A stretch of 64,000 bases of DNA from JALZUU01 sp964441245 (lineage in GTDB: Bacteria > Bacteroidota > Bacteroidia > Chitinophagales > Saprospiraceae): the NCBI GenBank assembly GCA_964441245.1, contig CAYTVR010000007.1, positions 1 through 64,000 of the forward strand, read 5' to 3'. The first letter of the stretch is position 1, and each line of letters begins with the position of its first letter. The notes beneath the pieces were generated by a model. That model did not search any database. It saw only the letters and a program-made list of their open reading frames with translations, and was not told the DNA's origin. Shown here piece by piece: positions 1 through 7,922 of this stretch. Made by a program: the position numbers and the translations under genes.

Positions 1-24
1 TATTAGTTAAAGAGTTTTATAAAT

Positions 25-882
25 ATGCAAATAGGCGATTCCTATCGAAATTTAGTTCAAGTGCTCTCCCCTACCTATGGTGTCGGAGAAGCTCGAAGTA
101 TGTCTCGTATTGTATTTGAAGATGTCTTTAAAATCTTTGATTTGAATTCTGACAAAGTACTGAGTAGTGATCAAATAAAAACATTGGAAGAAATCACGAA
201 AAGACTTTTAAAAAATGAACCACTTCAATATATTTTAGGAGCAGCTGATTTTTATGGTTTGCGATTTGCGGTAGATGAGCGAGTATTAATTCCACGACCG
301 GAGACCGAAGAATTGGTGGATTGGATTTTAAAAGATGTGAAATCCGACCATCGAAATGGTGCGACTATCTTGGATATTGGAACGGGGAGTGGTTGCATTC
401 CGATTACTTTAAAAAAAGAAAATCCTTCCTTAGTCCTTTATGCTGTAGACTTTAGTGAAGGTGCCGTAGAAATGACGCTTCACAATGCTTTAAAAAATGA
501 AGTGAATATTGATGTAAAACATTTAGACATTTTGAATGAAAATAATTGGGGCAAAATTCCAAGCCTAGATATCATTGTCAGTAATCCTCCGTACATTCCT
601 TTTTCAGAAAAGAAATTGATGCCGCAAAATGTCTTAGAGAATGAACCTCATATGGCCTTATTCGTAGAAAACAATGAACCCCTTATTTTTTATATAAAAA
701 TAGCAGAGCTTGCCTTACAAAAATTGAATCCGAAAGGTTTGCTTTATTTTGAAACCAATGAGTACAATGCCGAGGAGGTCAAAACAATGCTTATCTCAAA
801 AGGATTTGAATCGGTAGAAATCAAACAAGATATGAGTGGAAAAGATCGAATGATCAAAGCAGGAAGAAAGGAAAACAAATGA
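25..882 (+). CDS. prmC: Peptide chain release factor N5-glutamine methyltransferase PrmC (HemK)
   Basis: SAM-dependent enzyme that methylates the glutamine of the GGQ motif in release factors RF1/RF2 in the cytoplasm. The 285-residue length is normal for PrmC. An N-terminal helical substrate-binding region ends in PLQYILG (about 66-72), followed by RPETEELVDW (91-100), a SAM-binding glycine loop LDIGTGSGCIPI (117-128) and the catalytic NPPY (187-190), which contacts the substrate glutamine. All expected motifs are intact. It is the only plus-strand gene before 4.4 kb and is convergent with the minus-strand cluster that follows. The ATG lies 25 bases into the window, so its promoter is not visible. 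Confidence 0.95.
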   Translation: MQIGDSYRNLVQVLSPTYGVGEARSMSRIVFEDVFKIFDLNSDKVLSSDQIKTLEEITKRLLKNEPLQYILGAADFYGLRFAVDERVLIPRPETEELVDWILKDVKSDHRNGATILDIGTGSGCIPITLKKENPSLVLYAVDFSEGAVEMTLHNALKNEVNIDVKHLDILNENNWGKIPSLDIIVSNPPYIPFSEKKLMPQNVLENEPHMALFVENNEPLIFYIKIAELALQKLNPKGLLYFETNEYNAEEVKTMLISKGFESVEIKQDMSGKDRMIKAGRKENK

Positions 883-975
883 TCTAGCTATAAATAAGGA
901 CAGCGCCTTTTAAAATTGAATGTTTGGAATATATTGTCTAATTTTTTGAAATTCGAATTATCGAAAAGTTATTTT

Positions 976-1089
976 TCAATTGGTAATCATTGGCAACAAT
1001 ATTTCAGTAATCACCTTATATAATATTATTCCAATAGCAATTCCGACGGCTGATAATAATCCCTTTCTTGAATTCCCCTTTTCTTTCAT
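976..1089 (-). CDS. Small single-span membrane protein (37 aa), hypothetical
   Basis: A short reading frame seen on the minus strand between the SUI1-like gene and prmC. It encodes 37 residues: a basic N-terminus (MKEKGNSRKG), then one hydrophobic stretch from LLSAVGIAIG to about residue 32, and a short tail ending ITN before TGA. A short positive segment followed by a glycine-containing hydrophobic helix fits a small inner-membrane protein with N-in topology. It starts about 60 bases after the SUI1-like stop and may be the last gene of that transcript. No family is recognised. Chance ORFs of this length are common, so the call rests on the coherent membrane pattern. Confidence 0.4.
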   Translation of the reverse strand: MKEKGNSRKGLLSAVGIAIGIILYKVITEILLPMITN

Positions 1090-1150
1090 GCTTTATTTTG
1101 ATCTATATTAAAATTTAACCTGCTATGACAAATTTAACGCACATTGATAA

Positions 1151-1501
1151 CTAACCTCCAGACTTTTTCGTTCGGCTATAGCCGGCATCCAACAACAATT
1201 TTAGGACTTTGTCTCTGTGATTTCCTTGGATCATGATTTCTCCATCTTTAACGGTACCTCCGACACCACATTTTGATTTCAACATTTTTCCAAGTGTTTT
1301 TAAATCATCTGTACTCCCTTCAAATCCTGTAATCAAGGTCACTTCTTTTCCTTTACGCCGCTTTCGATCAAGAAAGATTCGGAGCACTTGACTTCCTGGT
1401 GACCCTGTGATGCCATCCTCTTCTCCATCATGTGTATATTCATGATCAGGGTTGGTCGAATAAACAATTCCGGAGCGATTCTTCTTACTTTTTTTTGACA
1501 T
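1151..1501 (-). CDS. SUI1/eIF1-like translation initiation factor (YciH family)
   Basis: A 116-residue protein of the SUI1/eIF1 fold. About 45 lysine-, glycine- and acid-rich N-terminal residues precede the domain, which shows the family pattern: LDRKRRKGKEVTLITGF, then LKTLGKMLKSKCGVGGTVKD and an IQGNHRDKVLKLLLDAGY ending. In other bacteria YciH-type proteins bind the ribosome and affect start-site fidelity; the exact role in Bacteroidetes is not established. It begins only 3 bases after the stop of the upstream lipid kinase gene, so the two are very likely co-transcribed. Confidence 0.9.
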   Translation of the reverse strand: MSKKSKKNRSGIVYSTNPDHEYTHDGEEDGITGSPGSQVLRIFLDRKRRKGKEVTLITGFEGSTDDLKTLGKMLKSKCGVGGTVKDGEIMIQGNHRDKVLKLLLDAGYSRTKKSGG

Positions 1502-1504
1502 TTT

Positions 1505-2431
1505 TTAGCTTACTTTTTTTGATCCTTTTGGCGTTATTACTTGTAAAGATAAAGCATTTATAGAAAAATTCAAATCATCACTAGATCGGAAACCCTCTCC
1601 ATCAACATGAACATATGCTTCTTTTTTCACTTCAATGGATACTTCTTTTGCTACAAAAGTTTCAGTTAAACTACTTTGATGAAAAGTCCCATTAAAAAAC
1701 CGCCAAGCAGACAATAAATAACGCCACTTCGGCACCTTTTTCAATACTACAATATCTAAAACACCGTCATTCAATTTAGCTTGAGGAGCAATTAAAAAAT
1801 TATAACCAAACATTGGAGCATTCGCTACTTCTACCACTAAGCAATCTCGTTCTATCACTTTGCCATCCATGGTTATTTTATATTTTGGAAATTTAAAATT
1901 CCACGTTTCTCGAATGGCCAACCAGACATATCCCCACAATCCACGAAAAGTAGAATTCTTCATTTGATAAGCCACCAAACCATCAAATCCGACTCCTGCT
2001 AAATTCACATAATGTCGATCGTTGACCAAACAAGTATCCACAGTCATCGATGCTCCTTCATTCAAGTAAGTGATGGCTCGATCTATATTCCTTCCCAAAC
2101 CAAGATGCATTGCAAATCCATTTCCTGATCCTGCGGGTAAGATGCCTAATAATTTATTTGTACCAATCAAAGACTTGGCCACTTCATTGACCGAACCATC
2201 TCCACCAACGGCAACAATGATATCATAATTGGCTTGTACCGCATCTGCCGCCAATGCTGTGGCATGTCCAGCATAATCCGTGTACATAATACTATAATCA
2301 AATTGATCGTGATCGAGTAGACGAGGTAATTTGTTTTCTAAATCTTTATTTCGCCCTACTCCAGAGAAAGGATTAACAATAAAGCATATATTTTTTTTAG
2401 GGCTTGCTTCCCTATTTTCTTGTTCTCTCAT
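1505..2431 (-). CDS. Diacylglycerol/lipid kinase family protein (YegS/BmrU/DagK type)
   Basis: A 308-residue member of the soluble lipid kinase family that phosphorylates diacylglycerol or related lipids with ATP. Visible signatures are NPFSGVGRN near residue 20, the nucleotide-binding GGDGSVNEV (76-84) and GILPAGSGNGFA (about 96-107). The C-terminal beta-sandwich ends in a region containing HVDGEGF, typical of the family. There is no membrane segment, as expected for a cytosolic enzyme acting at the membrane. It is tightly coupled to the SUI1-like gene downstream. The lipid substrate cannot be told from sequence. Confidence 0.9.
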   Translation of the reverse strand: MREQENREASPKKNICFIVNPFSGVGRNKDLENKLPRLLDHDQFDYSIMYTDYAGHATALAADAVQANYDIIVAVGGDGSVNEVAKSLIGTNKLLGILPAGSGNGFAMHLGLGRNIDRAITYLNEGASMTVDTCLVNDRHYVNLAGVGFDGLVAYQMKNSTFRGLWGYVWLAIRETWNFKFPKYKITMDGKVIERDCLVVEVANAPMFGYNFLIAPQAKLNDGVLDIVVLKKVPKWRYLLSAWRFFNGTFHQSSLTETFVAKEVSIEVKKEAYVHVDGEGFRSSDDLNFSINALSLQVITPKGSKKVS

Positions 2432-2501
2432 TGATATCCAATATCATTACTGATCATTAAATTCCCTCTCCTAAAGCGCTATCATTTTCACTCCTATTAT
2501 C

Positions 2502-3938
2502 TCAATCCCAACGGGTCATACTAATCATAGCTTTAGGATAATCTGCTCCAATTCGAACATGAACAGATGCTTGTTCTTCTGTCGAGAGTGTATCTGGACG
2601 ATGAATTTTATTATTAGGCACTTCAGCTAACTCCGGTAACCAATGTTTGACATATGCGCCTTGAGGATCGTAGCGACGCGCTTGAGAAAGAATATTGAAA
2701 TAACGATCTTCACGAGGATCCATTCCTACACCAGCCAAATAGTTCCAGTTGCCCCAATTACTACACGGATCATAATCAATCAAAAGAGATTCGAAATACT
2801 CTGCTCCCATTTGCCAATTTACGTTTAGGTCTTTCACTAAAAAACTAGCTACATTTTGTCGACCTCTATTGGACATAAAACCAGTTTGTTTTAGCTCTCT
2901 CATATTCGCATCAATGAAAGGTACTCCTGTACGACCATCGATCCACAATTGTAATAAACTCTGATCATTTTTCCAAGACGGATCGATTTGTTCTTTGGTT
3001 CCTCCTTTTTTGAAAATTTTATTTCCGTATTTTTTTCCGATCAATCGGAAAAAGTCTCGCCACAACAATTCAAAAAACACCCAATAAGTAGAATCATTGG
3101 ATCCATATTCTTCCTCAAACTTTTTGACTTCTTGGTAAATCATTTTTGGAGATAAACAACCTTGTGCCAACCAAGCAGATAATTTCGTAGAATAGCCCTC
3201 GCCTAATAATTCGTTTCTTGTCTCTTTGTAAGTTTTGATTTTTTTAGATTCCCAAATGTAATATTTCAATCTTTCCAAAGCAGCTGTTTCACCTCCTTTG
3301 ATTTGAATAGCAGCTTTATCACTTTCGTGAAAATTATCGAAGCCAAAGTCACTTAATGTTGGAATATCACCGGCAAGAACTTCTATGGTCAATGGATTGA
3401 AAGCTTCGGTTGGAGTTTCGAGGCACTCTCTTACGGGAACAAATTTTTCTACTTCCTTACGGAAATTACTGAACACATCTGGACAATGCGTCACGGGAAA
3501 TGGAAGGTCTTGAGTATAATACAACATTTTCCCTCGAGAATAAATAATCTCTTGACCGACCGACCATAGTTTTTGCTCTAAAGCATCTTGAACTGCAACT
3601 TCTTCAGCCGTTCTTTCTCTATTACAAAAAACCCAACTGGTTTTGGATTCTTGAGCGATTTTGTAAATTTCTTCTTCTGGTTTTCCTACTCGAACAATTA
3701 ATTCACTACCCAAGGCTCTTAAGGATTGCCGTAAATCATGCACTGCCTCAATAATAAATTTTGCCCGAAAAGGGCCAGTCTTATCAAATCCAAATCTGGT
3801 TTTTCCTTTGAAAACGCGTTCGTCAAAAACAAAAATGGGAATGATTTCTTCTGCACTTTTTAAGGCATCGGTCAAAGCTTCGTTGTCATGTAAACGTAAA
3901 TCTTGCCGAAACCAAAGAATAAGTCTCTTCCTTTTCAT
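2502..3938 (-). CDS. DASH-family cryptochrome / deoxyribodipyrimidine photolyase
   Basis: FAD-dependent blue-light protein of the photolyase superfamily. The N-terminal Rossmann domain begins KRLILWFRQDLRLHDNEAL. The C-terminal FAD domain carries GRTGVPFIDANMREL, GFMSNRGRQNVASF, YDPCSNWGNWNYLAG and DPREDRYFN, a combination typical of the CRY-DASH subgroup. These proteins repair cyclobutane dimers, mainly in single-stranded DNA, and may also signal. I place the start at the ATG at 3938 (478 aa); a start 15 codons upstream would add a tail that does not match the family. It is transcribed towards the lipid kinase, about 70 bases away. Confidence 0.93.
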   Translation of the reverse strand: MKRKRLILWFRQDLRLHDNEALTDALKSAEEIIPIFVFDERVFKGKTRFGFDKTGPFRAKFIIEAVHDLRQSLRALGSELIVRVGKPEEEIYKIAQESKTSWVFCNRERTAEEVAVQDALEQKLWSVGQEIIYSRGKMLYYTQDLPFPVTHCPDVFSNFRKEVEKFVPVRECLETPTEAFNPLTIEVLAGDIPTLSDFGFDNFHESDKAAIQIKGGETAALERLKYYIWESKKIKTYKETRNELLGEGYSTKLSAWLAQGCLSPKMIYQEVKKFEEEYGSNDSTYWVFFELLWRDFFRLIGKKYGNKIFKKGGTKEQIDPSWKNDQSLLQLWIDGRTGVPFIDANMRELKQTGFMSNRGRQNVASFLVKDLNVNWQMGAEYFESLLIDYDPCSNWGNWNYLAGVGMDPREDRYFNILSQARRYDPQGAYVKHWLPELAEVPNNKIHRPDTLSTEEQASVHVRIGADYPKAMISMTRWD

Positions 3939-4392
3939 AATGATATGTTTTGTAGCCCCCAAAACTAATTGAATATTTAACATTATAAAAGGAATTTAGT
4001 TTGAAAAAAACAATCTTTAATGATGAATCATTAAAGATTGTTCTTCGACAAATCAGGTGTGTATAGACATCCAAAATTGAAATTCAACGCTTCCTCTGGT
4101 CGCTTTTTCATCTCACTTTATGAATGTCCACAAAATTTGTCGAAGAAGGTTAAAAATGAATCATTAAAGATTGCTATGAATTATTTCTTGGATATATAAG
4201 TTAAAAAGAACTAGGCGTTTCAATACTTAAAATTATCATTCAACAACAAAAATTTGATTTGCTAAAAAGCAAAACCTCGACTATTTAATAGTTTAGCATG
4301 GAATAAAAAGGAAAGCAGTAAGGGTCAAATAACATTTAGGTGTATCAATACTGAAAACATATTTTACTTAAGCATTAAGAAATAATCTTCAA
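3939..4392. other. Intergenic region between divergent genes
   Basis: No coding potential was seen in these roughly 450 bases. They hold the nested palindromes at 4011-4173 and, to their right, AT-rich sequence that presumably contains the promoter of the plus-strand lipoprotein gene. No clear TAnnTTTG element was found. Confidence 0.5.
4011..4173. repeat. Nested palindromes with a third copy of the arm
   Basis: CAATCTTTAATGAT (4011-4024) and its exact complement ATCATTAAAGATTG (4027-4040) form a 14-bp-arm palindrome with a 2-base loop. The same ATCATTAAAGATTG recurs at 4160-4173. In between, TTCTTCGACAAAT (4041-4053) pairs exactly with ATTTGTCGAAGAA (4135-4147). The unit can therefore fold as one tight hairpin or as a larger nested structure about 160 bases long. 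It resembles a small non-coding repeat element; no terminal target duplication was identified. Confidence 0.7.
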
Positions 4393-5400
4393 ATGAAAAA
4401 TAAACTCTTTCTATTTTTAAGCATTCTTTTTTTTGGAATATCCTGTAAAGAAGATTTACCAGAAACATCAGAAAAATTATTCAACCGAAGTTCGTCACCA
4501 GTTTTTGAAAGCTCACTGAATATTGCCGCAGATCCTTCTATCATTAGATCAAATGATACTTTGTTTATGTATTATTCGGCAGAAAATCAAATCATTGGTG
4601 TTGTTTTGTCTTTGAATGGTGGTGATACATGGATAAGTCCTAATATGAATAATGAAGAGGATTACCCTGCACTTTCAGGACAAGCAGACAATTGGGATAA
4701 TACATTGGAAACCATAGATGTTATAAAAACGGATAATATTTACAGGATGTATTACGCTGGCTATAGAGAAGGTGAATCAGATAATGATCACGTTGAAAAC
4801 TATGAAATTGGACTCGCCACTTCTCTGGACGGAATCCATTTTACAAGACATCCTCAAAGCATAGATCATCCTATTCTTGCGAGAGACACTTCTAATGATC
4901 ATTCAAATGACCGACACGCTATCACCAGTCCAGGAGTGGTTTATCATGACGATATGTTTTATATGATATATGCTGGGTGGAATGTAACAGATGATTGGAC
5001 TGGCGCAAACGCTGGTATTCGGATTATGGGAGCAACTTCTTCAGATGGAATAAATTGGTCTAAGCTCTCAACTCCTATAATACTTCCTAGCGAAGTCACC
5101 TATAGTCCTGATATTAACGAAGCTAGTTTATTGATTTCAAGTGATGGATATTGGTATATATTGTTTTCAACTGGCTCCTCGATAGGAATCGCTCGTGCAA
5201 CCAATTTTTCGAATACGTATGATATTTATCCTGAAGCTATTGTCACGCCGGAATTCAGTTGGGAAAGTGAAGTTACTGCTCCCGATGGGATTATAGAAAA
5301 TGGCACTATGCGTATTTGGTACCATGGAGTTAAAGCACCGCTTTATTTTCCTTGGGTGATTGGCTATTCAGAAGCTAAATATCCTTTAAATTGGAATTAA
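4393..5400 (+). CDS. Lipoprotein with five-bladed beta-propeller glycosidase-like fold
   Basis: A 335-residue predicted lipoprotein: signal peptide ending in FFGISC with the lipidated cysteine at residue 18. The body has repeated strand motifs of the GH32/GH43/GH62/GH68/GH130 five-bladed propeller type: ADPSIIRSNDTLFMYYS, IYRMYYAGYREG, IGLATSLDGIHFTRH, FYMIYAGWNV and IMGATSSDGINWSK. The aspartate in ADPSII is where these families usually place a catalytic or substrate-contacting carboxylate. A surface polysaccharide enzyme is plausible, but family and substrate are not resolved, and no SusC/SusD pair lies nearby. It stands alone, flanked by hairpin structures. Confidence 0.7.
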   Translation: MKNKLFLFLSILFFGISCKEDLPETSEKLFNRSSSPVFESSLNIAADPSIIRSNDTLFMYYSAENQIIGVVLSLNGGDTWISPNMNNEEDYPALSGQADNWDNTLETIDVIKTDNIYRMYYAGYREGESDNDHVENYEIGLATSLDGIHFTRHPQSIDHPILARDTSNDHSNDRHAITSPGVVYHDDMFYMIYAGWNVTDDWTGANAGIRIMGATSSDGINWSKLSTPIILPSEVTYSPDINEASLLISSDGYWYILFSTGSSIGIARATNFSNTYDIYPEAIVTPEFSWESEVTAPDGIIENGTMRIWYHGVKAPLYFPWVIGYSEAKYPLNWN

Positions 5401-5641
5401 CATGATTTTTAGTCGCCAATCAAAAGCCATTGCATGACACCTTAATTCAAAATCACAACTACTCGTTTGACATTAAAAAACAATAATTCTTGTGCATACT
5501 TGAAATATCGTTGCTCAGCTTAGGAAATAGTCACCATACTCTAAGCTTATGGAGTCGAATTAAACGAACATCAGTCAAGAAATTTAAACTCGGAATCGTA
5601 TGGATTACTTACAGGATACGTAAAGGAAAGATAATTAGAAT

Positions 5642-5691
5642 AATGAATGCTTAAATATGGAATTACATTCTTCCATATTTAAGCATTCATT
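5642..5691. terminator. Bidirectional hairpin terminator, 21-bp perfect stem
   Basis: AATGAATGCTTAAATATGG plus AA (5642-5662) pairs perfectly with 5671-5691 around an 8-base loop. It lies between the convergent ends of the propeller lipoprotein (5400) and the outer-membrane barrel gene (5709), and is suited to stop both. The remainder of 5401-5708 (about 310 bases) shows no gene. Confidence 0.7.
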
Positions 5692-5708
5692 GATATTAAA
5701 TAGGATCG

Positions 5709-6392
5709 CTAGAATGCAAAACCTAAACCAATATATAACTCGGTAAATTGACCTGAAATATCAGAGGTATATTCTTTCTTTTCTCCATTACTTAAAGAGA
5801 AAGAATCAGTTTTATTCAGGACAGAATTACGCGTAAAATTTACTCCAAGATCAAAATTGAAAGCTTTCCATCTTTTTTGATAACCTAATTTTAAGCCTAG
5901 ACCTAAGGCCGTTACCTCTGCTTTTCCTTGAATGTAATCAGAAGACCTTGTTGAGCATGGAAAATAGCTGTGTTCAGACGCTAATATTGATGCAAATTTT
6001 CCAAGGAAACTAGAATTTGTTAATTCACTATACTCCAATTGATGACGACCAATGTTCACATTCGGAGCTAAATAGAATCCATTGAATAACTTAGTATTAT
6101 TAAGCAAATAATATCGATAGGCTGCTCCTACTCTAAATCCTTTATTATCATAAGTAGAATTATTGGTTAAAAATCCTCCTTTGTCTTGCCGATCAGAAAA
6201 CATAAAACTGATTTGAGCCGAGCTTTGAGCAGACAAGGCTCTTTCGTAAGCTACTATGAATTTACCTTTAGTTGCTAAAGCCAATTTGATATTATTTTGT
6301 TGGGCAAGCAATGGTGATGAAATCAGCATCAACAAAAAGAGAAAGTGTCTACTTTTAAAATGGTTTCTTAAATTCAACTTTTGCTTTTTCAT
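5709..6392 (-). CDS. Small outer-membrane beta-barrel protein
   Basis: A 227-residue protein with a signal peptide (hydrophobic core after HFKSRHFLFLLMLIS, cleavage near LLAQ|Q). The mature part has alternating amphipathic strands with aromatic girdles (GFRVGAAYRYYLL, GFYLAPNVNIG, LGLGLKLGYQ) and ends in ...IGLGFAF. A terminal phenylalanine is the usual beta-signal for BAM-dependent insertion. Size and layout match the DUF3575-like 8-strand barrels common in Bacteroidetes. No specific function can be assigned. It is a single-gene unit ending at the strong hairpin at 5642-5691. Confidence 0.7.
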   Translation of the reverse strand: MKKQKLNLRNHFKSRHFLFLLMLISSPLLAQQNNIKLALATKGKFIVAYERALSAQSSAQISFMFSDRQDKGGFLTNNSTYDNKGFRVGAAYRYYLLNNTKLFNGFYLAPNVNIGRHQLEYSELTNSSFLGKFASILASEHSYFPCSTRSSDYIQGKAEVTALGLGLKLGYQKRWKAFNFDLGVNFTRNSVLNKTDSFSLSNGEKKEYTSDISGQFTELYIGLGFAF

Positions 6393-6593
6393 TTGAATTG
6401 ATTTAATGATGAAATATTTTCAATACATTTTAACCGCAATATCTAGATATTTCTAAAAGCAACTAAAGCCAATTTTACAATTATCACATTTGTTTTTATC
6501 GAATATCAATAAATAACAAAATATATTTATTTTGACTTGGGAACTGATTAATAATCACCAACGTTATAAAGATAGATTAAACAAACAGCAGTC

Positions 6594-6998
6594 ATGAATT
6601 TTGATATTTTAAAATCGGCCATTGTATTCAAAACTTCTCGATCTTCGGGGAGCGGAGGGCAGCATGTCAATAAAGTAGCGACTAAGGTCGAATTACTCTT
6701 TGACCTTTGGGCGGCTGATGCTTTGACTCAAAAAGAAAAGCAAAGAATACAAGAGAAATTGGCGGCTAGAATTTCACAAGAAGGGATTTTACGCGTGGTG
6801 TGTCAAAGCACTCGTTCTCAATTGAAAAACAAGAGAATTGCAATTGAAAAGTTTTTGGATTTGCTTGAAAAAGCATTAATCATTCCTAAAAAACGTAAAA
6901 AAGCAAAGATTCCTAAAAAGATAAAAGAGGCAAGATTAAAATCTAAAAAACGTCAATCTGAGAAGAAAGCAACTCGAAAAAAAATAAAAGAATTTTGA
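6594..6998 (+). CDS. arfB: Ribosome-rescue peptidyl-tRNA hydrolase ArfB (YaeJ)
   Basis: A codon-independent release factor that hydrolyses peptidyl-tRNA on ribosomes stalled without a stop codon. The 134-residue protein begins with the catalytic domain: SSGSGGQHVNKVATKVEL places GGQ at residues 21-23. It ends in a long lysine/arginine-rich tail (KKRKKAKIPKKIKEARLKSKK and on) of the kind that enters the empty mRNA channel. Domain and tail lengths match YaeJ, and the codon-recognition domains of true RF1/RF2 are absent. Monocistronic, ending at the hairpin at 7012-7068. Confidence 0.95.
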   Translation: MNFDILKSAIVFKTSRSSGSGGQHVNKVATKVELLFDLWAADALTQKEKQRIQEKLAARISQEGILRVVCQSTRSQLKNKRIAIEKFLDLLEKALIIPKKRKKAKIPKKIKEARLKSKKRQSEKKATRKKIKEF

Positions 6999-7011
6999 AT
7001 AACTGAATTTT

Positions 7012-7068
7012 GAATAATTGAATGACCCTATATCGTGAATCTCACGTTATAGGGTCATTCAATTATTC
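7012..7068. terminator. Bidirectional hairpin shared by arfB and the deo operon
   Basis: GAATAATTGAATGACCCTAT plus A (7012-7032) pairs perfectly with 7048-7068, and CGTGA/TCACG extends the stem towards a 3-base loop. Flanking TGAATTTTGAAT words at 6988-7015 and ATTCAAAATTCA at 7071 onward extend the symmetry outward, so the arms again look like tandem degenerate octamers. It lies between the convergent arfB and deoD stops. Confidence 0.75.
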
Positions 7069-7096
7069 ACCATTCAAAATTCAACTATTCCATCTC

Positions 7097-7798
7097 CTAC
7101 GCAAGTTCAAAACCTATTTTCATCATATCCATGTAAGACTGTTCTCGATCTAAGGCACTCGCCGCTTCGCCTGTTCGAATATTATCACTGACTGTTAAAA
7201 TGGATAGCGCTTTCGCGTCAAATCTCTTAGCTAAAGTGAACAATATTTGTGTTTCCATTTCTACACCGAGGATACCATGATTTTCCCAAATATCCCAACG
7301 TTTTGGATCATCATCATAAAAAGTATTGGTACTAAAGATAGAACCTTGAATTGTATCAATTTTCATATTTTGAGCAGCCTGATAGGCTTTTAACAACAAA
7401 CCAAAATCAGCGGTGGCAGCATAATGTAAATCATTAAAATAAGATCTATTGGCTCCTGAATCACCCGAGGCACTCATGGCCAAGATCACTTGCCCTACAT
7501 TCAACTGTGTTCTAATCGCTCCGCAAGTTCCGACTCGTATCAGATTTTTCACTTTATAAGTATTGATCAATTCATTGACATATATTGCGGTACTCCCCAT
7601 TCCCATTCCGGTTCCTTGAATAGACACCCGCTTACCTTTATAAAATCCCGTATAACCTAACATGCCTCTTACATTGTTGTAACAAAAAGCATCATCGAGA
7701 AATTTATCAGCCACATGCTTCGCTCTCATTGGATCGCCTGGCAATAAAATAGTTTCGGCAATATCTCCTACTTTTGCTTCTATATGGATACTACTCAT
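7097..7798 (-). CDS. deoD: Purine-nucleoside phosphorylase DeoD
   Basis: Cleaves purine (deoxy)nucleosides with phosphate to free base and (deoxy)ribose-1-phosphate. The 233-residue length and sequence match the hexameric DeoD class. H5 in SSIHIEA reaches the neighbouring subunit's active site; the phosphate loop is GDPMRA (21 onward); GTGMGMGST (62-70), GVEMET (178-183, ribose contact) and SDNIRTGE with the proton-donor aspartate at 205 are all present. It is the last gene of the deo operon, 124 bases after the aldehyde dehydrogenase. Confidence 0.96.
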   Translation of the reverse strand: MSSIHIEAKVGDIAETILLPGDPMRAKHVADKFLDDAFCYNNVRGMLGYTGFYKGKRVSIQGTGMGMGSTAIYVNELINTYKVKNLIRVGTCGAIRTQLNVGQVILAMSASGDSGANRSYFNDLHYAATADFGLLLKAYQAAQNMKIDTIQGSIFSTNTFYDDDPKRWDIWENHGILGVEMETQILFTLAKRFDAKALSILTVSDNIRTGEAASALDREQSYMDMMKIGFELA

Positions 7799-7822
7799 GT
7801 TTTTTTATTTTAGTTTAAAATT

Positions 7823-7916
7823 AGTGTTTTTGTGTTAAGGTATTCTTGTGTTGAGGTATTGAAGGCACTATGATTGTAAAAACTTAAACACCTTGACACC
7901 ATAAAACTAGAACACT
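7823..7916. repeat. Octamer-built intergenic hairpin, copy 1
   Basis: The left arm reads as tandem octamers: GTGTTTTT-GTGTTAAG-GTATTCTT-GTGTTGAG-GTATTGAA. The right side has complementary words, CCTTGACAC (7891-7899) and AACACT (7911-7916, pairing with AGTGTT at 7823). Pairing is imperfect. It lies in the aldehyde dehydrogenase-deoD spacer, just after the aldehyde dehydrogenase stop. Confidence 0.6.
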
Positions 7917-7922
7917 CGATCA

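Noticed and set aside
3939..3983. Upstream start for the cryptochrome gene (15 extra codons)
   Set aside because: The added residues do not match the family, and the ATG at 3938 directly precedes the conserved KRLILWFRQDLR strand.
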